Positions 35,326 through 41,588 of a stretch of 41,588 bases of DNA are shown here, piece by piece. The stretch is from Nitrosomonadales bacterium (GTDB lineage: Bacteria > Pseudomonadota > Gammaproteobacteria > Burkholderiales > Gallionellaceae), in assembly GCA_023259015.1 (NCBI GenBank), contig JAHFRC010000011.1, forward strand, positions 1 through 41,588. Reading direction: 5' to 3'. The position numbers and the translations under genes are program-made. The notes below the pieces were generated by a model. It was not told where the DNA came from. It was given only the letters and a program-made list of their open reading frames with translations, and did no database searches. Within the stretch, counting starts at the first letter, position 1. Every line of letters starts with the position of its first letter.

Positions 35326-37440
35326 ATGAAAAAGTTTGCCCTTTACCGGATTCTGGGAAACGACTTGCCTCCGCGCCACAGCGCCGAACAGACCCTGGAT
35401 AATCTACGCTTCATTCTGGAACGCGAACCTGTTTTCCCCGATTGCGAAAAGAGGTGGGTGGTCAACCGCATTGTTGACCGCGAACAGGAAAGTAAAATCA
35501 TGTCTTTCCTCGACAGGCACGCGCAAAAATATATCCATATCCCTTTCAGGATCGAAGAATATGCGCAATGCCGCTACGACATAGACGGTTTGCCGAAAGA
35601 GCTGTTTCTGCACAACAGGAATACACCGGCGCTTCCACCCGCCCTGCATGCACGATTATTCGAATATCCATTCCGCCACAAGAACCGGTATGCGATGAAT
35701 AACAATGGGGCGCGGAATGCCGCCCTTGAACAAGGCCGCGCCATGGCCGAATGGATAATGCCTTGGGATGGCTGCTGTTTTATGACCGGGGCGGCTTGGC
35801 ATGCGCTGCTGCGCGACATGGAATCTTTGTGCGATGAAAAGTATCTCATCGTGCCCATGGTGCGTGTTTATGACAACCTGTCCCTGCTTGACGCCGCCTT
35901 CGCGCCTGATCCTGCTGATGAGCCACAGATTGCATTTCATCGGGAAGCGCAGGAGAGATTCGATGCGCAATTACGCTACGGTTATAACCCGAAGGCGGAG
36001 TTGTTGCGGCGATTGCGTGTTCCCGGCCCGTGGGAAAAATGGGGGAAAGTGCCTTGGGAGCCTCAAGGCCTGAAGGATTCCAGCGAAGCAGGGAAATTTC
36101 GTCATGCGGGTTGGGTGGCTCGCCTTTATTCAGGTTTGCCGCGTGCCAAAGATGGCGACGCGCAAAGGCATTCACATAGAATGGGCGGCATAGTGAGTAA
36201 GTTAAGCGAACTCGATGAGCGGGTGCTGCGCCAGAAATTCAATAAGGACACTCTGCTTTTTTATGACGAGACGGTGTTGTCTGCCTGTAAGAATGCATGG
36301 GTTGCGGGAGACGGGCATGCCGCCAGCCTTGTAGGTAATCTTCTGCATGACGCGGCATTCGTGCTCGACAAAGGTCCTTACTCGGTGTGCGACAAGACGG
36401 CCATACCTCCCGGCGGTAACCCGCACGACTACCTGAGTCCGGCGGCCCACTGGTGGAAGGATGAGGCTCGGCCTGGAGCGGTTTCCCGCAGGCATGACGG
36501 GGAGCGTTCCTCCGAAGCGTTGCTGTACAGCCCGGAGAGCGGATGCTATGACCGCACCCGTTTGCAGCTTGCCATTGACCACACGACGCTGCTGGCGCTC
36601 GCATGGTATTTTACAGGTGACAACCGCTTTGCCGAGCGCGCTGCACTACTCATACGGGTATGGTTTCTGGATACTGCTACATGCATGAACCCGCACCTGA
36701 AGTACGCGCAAATACGCATGGGCGAGGAGAGCGAACAGCAGGGTTACGGCATCATTGAAACCAGGGATTTTTACTTTTTTCTGGATGCGGTGCGCCTCGT
36801 ATTCCGCACCGGAAAAATTTCTATGGCAGAGCAGCTGCAATTCCGGCAATGGTGCCGCGCATTCCTGAATTGGCTAATGAACAGCCCGCAAGGCAAGCGC
36901 ATGTTCTTTGCGCAAAACAATCAGGGCACCTTCCATGATCTTCAAGTGGCGTCACTGGCGGCATTCCTCGATAATGCACAACTGCTGCTGCAAGTTCTGC
37001 GGGTTAGCAGCATGAGGAGCACGCAACAATTCCAGCCTGATGGAAGCCAGCCCGAAGAGTTGAAACGGAGCAACTCGTTGCATTACAGCGTATTCAACCT
37101 TTCCGGGTGGTTTAACCTTGACAGGCTGGCCAGCCTGGCCGGGATGGATTTGTGGAATACGCATATGCGGGAAGGGGGCAGCCCGGCAGCTGGGCTTGCG
37201 TGGATATGGTCATTCCGGTACGGCGAATGGCCGTATCCGCAGCGGGATGAATTCGATTATGAGAGGCTGGACTTGCTGCGTTACCTTGCATCTGCGATGA
37301 CTCAAGATCAAGGGCGCGGCCGGAATGCCGCAATGCCAGGTGCGCAGGGTATCAAACCGGTGTTTCATCCCTATGCCGGGGTGCAGCCGTATTGGCCGTT
37401 GGGTATGGCGTGGCGGCGTGTGCAACCTGTTGCGGCGTGA
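35326..37440 (+). CDS. Fusion of glycosyltransferase-like domain and alginate-lyase-like domain
   Basis: 704 residues. The N-terminal part (to about residue 290) begins FALYRILGNDLPPRHS and has NNNGARNAALEQGRAMAEWIMPWDGCCF, resembling a GT-A-type glycosyltransferase core with an Asp-containing PWDG; the identification is tentative. From about residue 310 the protein resembles the alginate lyase family (PF05426-like alpha/alpha barrel): KGPYSVCDKTAIPPGGNPHDYLSPAAHWW, the His region HTTLLALAWYFTGDNRFAERAALLIRVWFLD, and the catalytic-type NNQGTFHDLQ near 530. No signal peptide, so the lyase-like part would be cytosolic, which is unusual for a polysaccharide lyase. It starts 42 bp after the sulfotransferase stop. 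Confidence 0.7.
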   Translation: MKKFALYRILGNDLPPRHSAEQTLDNLRFILEREPVFPDCEKRWVVNRIVDREQESKIMSFLDRHAQKYIHIPFRIEEYAQCRYDIDGLPKELFLHNRNTPALPPALHARLFEYPFRHKNRYAMNNNGARNAALEQGRAMAEWIMPWDGCCFMTGAAWHALLRDMESLCDEKYLIVPMVRVYDNLSLLDAAFAPDPADEPQIAFHREAQERFDAQLRYGYNPKAELLRRLRVPGPWEKWGKVPWEPQGLKDSSEAGKFRHAGWVARLYSGLPRAKDGDAQRHSHRMGGIVSKLSELDERVLRQKFNKDTLLFYDETVLSACKNAWVAGDGHAASLVGNLLHDAAFVLDKGPYSVCDKTAIPPGGNPHDYLSPAAHWWKDEARPGAVSRRHDGERSSEALLYSPESGCYDRTRLQLAIDHTTLLALAWYFTGDNRFAERAALLIRVWFLDTATCMNPHLKYAQIRMGEESEQQGYGIIETRDFYFFLDAVRLVFRTGKISMAEQLQFRQWCRAFLNWLMNSPQGKRMFFAQNNQGTFHDLQVASLAAFLDNAQLLLQVLRVSSMRSTQQFQPDGSQPEELKRSNSLHYSVFNLSGWFNLDRLASLAGMDLWNTHMREGGSPAAGLAWIWSFRYGEWPYPQRDEFDYERLDLLRYLASAMTQDQGRGRNAAMPGAQGIKPVFHPYAGVQPYWPLGMAWRRVQPVAA

Positions 37441-37533
37441 CAATCGCGCGCATTTCATTCCACTGCCGGATTTGCACGGATGCAATTCAAACTGATATAG
37501 AATATACAAATTATTAACTGCCCAAAACCCGAC

Positions 37534-39687
37534 ATGGCCAAAAAATCCCGGCAGGCCGCCGCCGCCCCCAACATTCTGACCCCGCCGCCGCAGCTATCGG
37601 TGGAACAAGCGCTCGCCCAAGCCGGGCAGCAGGTTGATGCGGGGCAACTGCAAAGCGCCGAGCGCATTCTGCGCCAGATATTGCAAAGGCAGCCGCGTAA
37701 TGCATTTGCCTTGCACCTGCTGGGTATTATCGCCCACCATGCGGGCCGCGCCGAACTGGCCGTGGAGTTGATCGGCAAGGCCATCGAAATCCTGCCGACG
37801 AATGCACAGTTTCACACCAACCGTGGCGAGATGTGCCGCATTCTCAAACGTCTCGACGAAGCCATCCATCATGGGGAACAAGCGGTAAGGCTCGACCCCG
37901 CGCATGCGACGGCGCACAGCAACCTTGGCATCGCCTATTACGACAAGAAGGACTACGAGCGTGCCGCAGCCTGCCAGCACAAGGCGCTTGAACTCAGCCC
38001 ATCGCTGGTGCAGGCATTGAACAACCTCGGCAGCATCCAGCGCGACCTCAAGGACAAGGAAGGCGCGATCACCTATTACCGCAAGGTGCTGGAAATCGCA
38101 CCGGACTATCTCGAAGCCATGAACAATATGGGTGCTGTGCTCACCGAACTGCAAAAACCGGAAGAAGCCGTGGTCGAATTGCTCAAGGTGATCCGCGCGC
38201 GGCCGCAATATCACGATGCCCATTGCAACATCGGCAATGCCTTTCTGGCGCTGGAAGAATTCGACAAGGCGCTTGCCGCCTTCAACCAAACCCTGGCGCT
38301 CAGCCCGGACAATACCGGCGCGATAATGGGGCTGGCCCGCGTCTACAAGGAAAGGGAGCGGCTGGACGAGGCGCGTGCGACCGCCGACCGTGCATTGCTG
38401 CTCGCCCCTGAAAAGGCGGAGGCCCACTGCCTTTCCGGCGACATTTACACCAAGGTGGAGGAATATGAACTGGCCGAGGCGGCATACCGCAAGGCGCTTG
38501 CGCTCGACGAAAAACTGCTCAGTGCGTATCTGGGCCTGGGTCAACTGCAATTGGAGTTGGGCCAGATCGACGCTTCCCAGGCCAGCTTCCAGAAAGCCAT
38601 GGAAATCGACCCCAATGAAATTTCGCCGCACGTATCCTTGGCCCACGCCAGGAAAATCAAGCCGGGCGACCCCAGCCTGGAACGGCTGGAAACAGAAGCA
38701 GAACACATCGATACCATGCCCAGTTCAAAGGCTATGTCGCTGCACTTTGCGCTCGGCAAGTCTTACGACGACCTGAAAGAATATGACAAGGCTTTCCCGC
38801 ACTTCGCGGAAGGTTGCCGCCTCAAGCGCGCGCGCATCCAGTACAGCGCCGACAACCACGACAGCGCCTGCAAGAACATTCGCGATTTTTTCAGCAAGGA
38901 AACCATAGACCAGCTTCGCGGGGGCGGCGACCCTTCCGATGTGCCCATCTTCGTGCTCGGCATGCCGCGCTCCGGCACCACGTTGACTGAAACCATCATT
39001 GCCAGCCATCCCGACGTGTATGGTGCGGGGGAACTGCACGACTTGCTCGCCATCGCCAACCAGCCCATAGCCGGTGTGCGTAGCGAAGGCTATCCGCTAT
39101 CCATGCGCGGCGTCACCCGTGACGACCTGGCCCGCGCGGGCGCGCGTTACGTTGCCGGGCTGCGCGAGCGCTGCGCCACGGCCAAACACATCACCGACAA
39201 GATGCCGGCCAACTATCTCGCCGTGGGCCTGATCCACTTGATGCTGCCGAATGCCAAGATTATCCATATCAAGCGCAATGCGGCGGACATCTGCCTGTCC
39301 TGCTTCACCAAACTGTTCAACAACAGCCAATACCACACCTACGACCTTGCCGAATTGGGGCGCTACTACGTCAACTACGCCAAGCTCATGGAGCACTGGC
39401 GCAACGTGCTGCCGCAAGGCGCCTTTTATGAAGTGCAATATGAAGAACTGGTCGCCGACAAGGAAGCGCAGACCCGCCGCCTGATCGAATATTGCGGGCT
39501 GGAATGGAACGATGCCTGCCTCGAATCGCACAAGACCGAGCGCAGCATCAAGACCGCCAGCATCACCCAGGTGCGCCAGCCGGTGTACACCAGTTCGGTC
39601 GAGCGCTGGCGCCCTTATGAGAAACATCTGCAACCGTTATTCGAAGCGCTGGGTAAATATGCGCCGGCAAGGGAAGCGCAGACTTAA
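37534..39687 (+). CDS. TPR-domain sulfotransferase
   Basis: 717 residues. Residues about 25-400 are roughly ten TPR units (for example AHSNLGIAYYDKKDYERAAACQHKALELSPS; VQALNNLGSIQRDLKDKEGAITYYRKVLEIAPD; DAHCNIGNAFLALEEFDKALAAFNQTLALSPD). From about 470 is a sulfotransferase domain: IFVLGMPRSGTTLTETIIASHPDVYGAGELHDLL (5'-phosphosulfate loop), and KIIHIKRNAADICLSCFTKLF (3'-phosphate-binding region). The domain order is that of TPR-linked sulfotransferases acting on proteins or glycans; acceptor unknown. No signal peptide. Its TAA stop lies inside the outer arm of the repeat at 39683. Confidence 0.88.
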   Translation: MAKKSRQAAAAPNILTPPPQLSVEQALAQAGQQVDAGQLQSAERILRQILQRQPRNAFALHLLGIIAHHAGRAELAVELIGKAIEILPTNAQFHTNRGEMCRILKRLDEAIHHGEQAVRLDPAHATAHSNLGIAYYDKKDYERAAACQHKALELSPSLVQALNNLGSIQRDLKDKEGAITYYRKVLEIAPDYLEAMNNMGAVLTELQKPEEAVVELLKVIRARPQYHDAHCNIGNAFLALEEFDKALAAFNQTLALSPDNTGAIMGLARVYKERERLDEARATADRALLLAPEKAEAHCLSGDIYTKVEEYELAEAAYRKALALDEKLLSAYLGLGQLQLELGQIDASQASFQKAMEIDPNEISPHVSLAHARKIKPGDPSLERLETEAEHIDTMPSSKAMSLHFALGKSYDDLKEYDKAFPHFAEGCRLKRARIQYSADNHDSACKNIRDFFSKETIDQLRGGGDPSDVPIFVLGMPRSGTTLTETIIASHPDVYGAGELHDLLAIANQPIAGVRSEGYPLSMRGVTRDDLARAGARYVAGLRERCATAKHITDKMPANYLAVGLIHLMLPNAKIIHIKRNAADICLSCFTKLFNNSQYHTYDLAELGRYYVNYAKLMEHWRNVLPQGAFYEVQYEELVADKEAQTRRLIEYCGLEWNDACLESHKTERSIKTASITQVRQPVYTSSVERWRPYEKHLQPLFEALGKYAPAREAQT

Positions 39688-39802
39688 GGGCGCCTCTAAA
39701 AATTCGTCATTCCCGCGAAGGCGGGAATCCAGCTTTTTGATTTGACTGGGCTCCCGCCTATGCGGGAGCGACGAAATGTGAATTTTTAGAGGTGCCCTTA
39801 AG
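39683..39802. repeat. R1 hairpin repeat, copy 4, with outer inverted arms
   Basis: The R1 core is 39706-39772. It is enclosed by outer arms 39683-39705 and 39780-39802, which match inversely at 22 of 23 positions (CTTAAGGGCGCCTCTAAAAA type). The whole is a 120-bp near-palindrome and could act as a strong terminator for the sulfotransferase gene, whose stop codon lies in the left arm. Other R1 copies in the window lack these outer arms. Confidence 0.85.
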
Positions 39803-39835
39803 AACTTGTCCGTAAATAATCCAACAATGCGCCGG
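39801..39835 (+). repeat. Solo terminal repeat of the MITE-like element
   Basis: AGAACTTGTCCGTAAATAAT and the following bases match the left end of the element at 25376 (about 28 bp in common) with no partner end visible in the next 200 bp. It abuts the R1 composite hairpin, overlapping it by two bases. A truncated copy. Confidence 0.6.
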
Positions 39836-40005
39836 AAATTTTATTTTTACCAACAACATGTTGCGAGAAATATAAAAAAGTTCCGCGAAAAACTTGCCTT
39901 ATGCCGGGAGGCGATGCTAAGATTGTGCAGCACAAGAAAATAGCTGTTCGGAAATATTTGCATTACCCACGTTTAAGATCAATAACATTAAAAGGGAGCC
40001 TCACC

Positions 40006-41588
40006 ATGTCGACCAAGCAAAAACGCGCCACACCAAAATGGAAACGTAATGCCCTGAACACCGCCGTTGCATTGGCGATCACGAGTTTAAGCTCGGTGTC
40101 GGTGTGGGCGGCGCCATGCGTTAGTCCCATCAGCGGATCTGTTCCGGGTTGCGATGCATCGAGTACTTATAACCTCACCATCAATCCTGCCGGGAATGTG
40201 TCCACAAACGGTGGGTCAGCTCTCCATTACAACAATTCCCTGAGCGGCTTCCTGATCAATAACGGCAACATCGCGAATGGCACCAGCAACACCTGGGCCA
40301 GAGGGGTAAGTATAGGGAATAACCTGAGCGGCACCCTGACCAACGGCGGCACCGTTTCCGCTACCGCAAACAAGTGGGCCACTGGTGTTTATGCGGCCGG
40401 CATATATGTTGACGGCAACGTCACCGGCCCGTTGAGCAATAGCGGCACCATCAGCGGGGTTAGTACAGTAGATAACTCATATACTGCCAACATTGTCGCA
40501 CACGCCTTTGGTCTCGAAGTCGGCGGTAACTTGGCGTTGGGCAACAGCGGCACCATCAGCGCCAGCGCCACCAACAACGGCTCCTATGCAAATGTGATTG
40601 GTGCGACTGCCACTGCCATCAGGGCGAGCGGCGACCTTGTCTCGCTGAGCAACAGCGGCACAATCAGCGCCAGCGCCACCAATAATGGCTTTTGGGCGAC
40701 TTATATAAACGCGGTTGCCTACGCCGTAGATATCGGCGGCGACCTGTCCGGCACGCTGAGCAACACGGGAACCATCAGCGCCAATGCCAACAATTACGGC
40801 ACATCTGCAGGTCAACTGAATGCGACTGCCTATGCTATCCATATCGGCGGCAACCTGTCCGGCACGCTGGGCAACAGCGGCACCATCAGCGCCACCGCGA
40901 CTTCGACGAATTCCAGCGCCAGTGCCACCGGTGTTTATGTGGATGGCGACCTGACCGGCACGTTGAGCAACAGCGGCACCATCAGCGCGAACGCCGATGC
41001 CAGATATTATGCGTTTGCCGCCGGTGTCAATGTGAATGGCAATCTGTCCGGCACGCTGGACAACAGCGGCACCATCAGCGCCACCGCCAATTCGAATAAT
41101 ACCACCGCCAGCGCCTATGGTGTTTATGTGGGTAACAACCTGACCGGCACCTTGAACAACAGCGGCACGATCAGCGCCGCCGCATCTGCATCGAGCTTTG
41201 CTTATGCCGCCGGTGTTTATGTGGGCGGCAGCTTGTCCGGTACGCTGGGCAACAGCGGCACCATCAGCGCCACCGCGACTTCGACGAATTCCAATGCCAA
41301 AGCCTATGGTATTTATGTGGGTAACAACCTGTCCGGCACCTTGAGTAACAGCGGCACGATCAGCGCCACGGCCAATGCTTCGAATCATGCCTATGCCGCC
41401 GGTGTTTATGTGGGCGGCAACTTGACCGGTACGCTGGGCAACAGCGGCACCATCAGCGCCACCGCCAATTCGACTAATTCAAACGCCGCTGCCACCGGTG
41501 TTTACATGAATGGCAGCCTGACCGGCACCTTGAGCAACAGCGGCACGATCAGCGCCACGGCTAATGCTTGGAATAATGCCTATGCCGC
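40006..41588 (+). CDS. Beta-helix repeat surface protein (adhesin-like), partial at right edge
   Basis: Open from ATG at 40006 (AAGGGAG upstream) to the window end, 527 codons and no stop. An extended signal-like N-terminus MSTKQKRATPKWKRNALNTAVALAI, hydrophobic core and likely cleavage near VWA-AP suggest export, perhaps by an autotransporter-like or type V/VIII route. After about residue 60 the protein is almost wholly repeats of the type LSGTLSNSGTISATA followed by AAGVYVGGN, Gly/Asn/Ser/Thr-rich, as in beta-helical adhesins and autotransporter passengers. No cysteine occurs in the repeats. The C-terminal domain (beta-barrel, PEP-CTERM or other anchor) lies outside the window, so the export route cannot be decided. 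Confidence 0.85.
   Translation, partial: MSTKQKRATPKWKRNALNTAVALAITSLSSVSVWAAPCVSPISGSVPGCDASSTYNLTINPAGNVSTNGGSALHYNNSLSGFLINNGNIANGTSNTWARGVSIGNNLSGTLTNGGTVSATANKWATGVYAAGIYVDGNVTGPLSNSGTISGVSTVDNSYTANIVAHAFGLEVGGNLALGNSGTISASATNNGSYANVIGATATAIRASGDLVSLSNSGTISASATNNGFWATYINAVAYAVDIGGDLSGTLSNTGTISANANNYGTSAGQLNATAYAIHIGGNLSGTLGNSGTISATATSTNSSASATGVYVDGDLTGTLSNSGTISANADARYYAFAAGVNVNGNLSGTLDNSGTISATANSNNTTASAYGVYVGNNLTGTLNNSGTISAAASASSFAYAAGVYVGGSLSGTLGNSGTISATATSTNSNAKAYGIYVGNNLSGTLSNSGTISATANASNHAYAAGVYVGGNLTGTLGNSGTISATANSTNSNAAATGVYMNGSLTGTLSNSGTISATANAWNNAYA
40543..41588 (+). repeat. Coding tandem repeats with 93/96-bp units
   Basis: Anchoring on AACAGCGGCAC, units start at 40543, 40651, 40762, 40873, 40969, 41062, 41158, 41251, 41347, 41440 and 41536. 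Spacings are 108, 111, 111, then 96, 93, 96, 93, 96, 93, 96. From 40873 on the pattern is a 189-bp double unit (32 + 31 residues) and continues past the window. Confidence 0.9.

Noticed and set aside
40477-41388. 303-codon minus-strand open frame over the adhesin repeats
   Set aside because: It is the antisense of a regular coding repeat; its own repetitive Gly/Ala/Asp pattern follows from the plus-strand repeat, and it lacks a ribosome site.
40543-41588. CRISPR array
   Set aside because: The regular 93-111-bp spacing is a translated protein repeat with no short conserved repeat/spacer structure. No cas genes are present.

Overview
The window looks like chromosomal DNA of a betaproteobacterium, most likely Nitrosomonadales and possibly Gallionellaceae-like. 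The assignment is inferred from flhDC, a DUF3619-type gene, an SHP/DHC/cytochrome b set, the style of the housekeeping proteins and the many short palindromic repeats; no 16S rRNA or other marker is present to confirm it. Base composition is GC-rich over housekeeping genes and lower in the accessory and intergenic parts.

Layout. 1-1.25 kb: the edge of what looks like an integron cassette array (two minus-strand cassettes joined by an attC-like site) and a conserved hypothetical gene. 1.7-9.5 kb: a housekeeping block with a COG2509 flavoprotein, ADP/ATP-dependent NAD(P)H-hydrate dehydratase (nnrD), phosphoribosylformylglycinamidine synthase (purL) and the co-chaperone djlA. 9.7-10.8 kb: the flagellar master regulators flhD-flhC and a small gene, on the minus strand. 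11.2-12.9 kb: a DUF47/PhoU-like protein and a Pit phosphate permease, translationally coupled. 13.0-15.2 kb: a SulP anion transporter fused to STAS and cyclic-nucleotide-binding domains. 15.6-16.8 kb: a class I aspartate aminotransferase. 17.5-20.3 kb: an AsmA-like protein with a very long Ala/Lys/Glu coiled coil, and tRNA-Val(GAC). 20.4-24.4 kb: an SHP (DUF1924) - diheme cytochrome c - cytochrome b561 operon divergent from a QseBC-like two-component system. 24.4-25.2 kb: a TPR protein and a hypothetical. 25.6-30.2 kb: a tolC-macA-macB(ATPase)-macB(permease) efflux operon with a MITE-like element just beyond its end. 30.8-34.5 kb: an orphan DUF3619-like gene, two tandem paralogous exported Pro/Tyr-rich proteins, a glycine-zipper lipoprotein, and a scar where a histidine kinase and an RND pump have both lost their 5' parts. 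34.6-39.7 kb: a glycan/sulfation module with a frame-disrupted sulfotransferase, a glycosyltransferase-like/alginate-lyase fusion and a TPR-sulfotransferase. 40.0 kb to the end: a long repetitive beta-helix-type exported adhesin that runs off the window.

The strongest unusual signals are four. (a) Two unrelated short repeat families (R1, about 67-84 bp hairpins; R2, about 103 bp) have each been inserted in frame into both the COG2509 gene and purL. (b) A probable integron cassette lies at the left edge. (c) The glycosyltransferase-like/alginate-lyase fusion sits between two sulfotransferase genes and is a candidate for an uncharacterised sulfated-glycan system. (d) The adhesin has a two-step 96/93-bp repeat rhythm. 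A 70-bp echo of the aminotransferase promoter and first codons in front of the phosphate genes is also notable.
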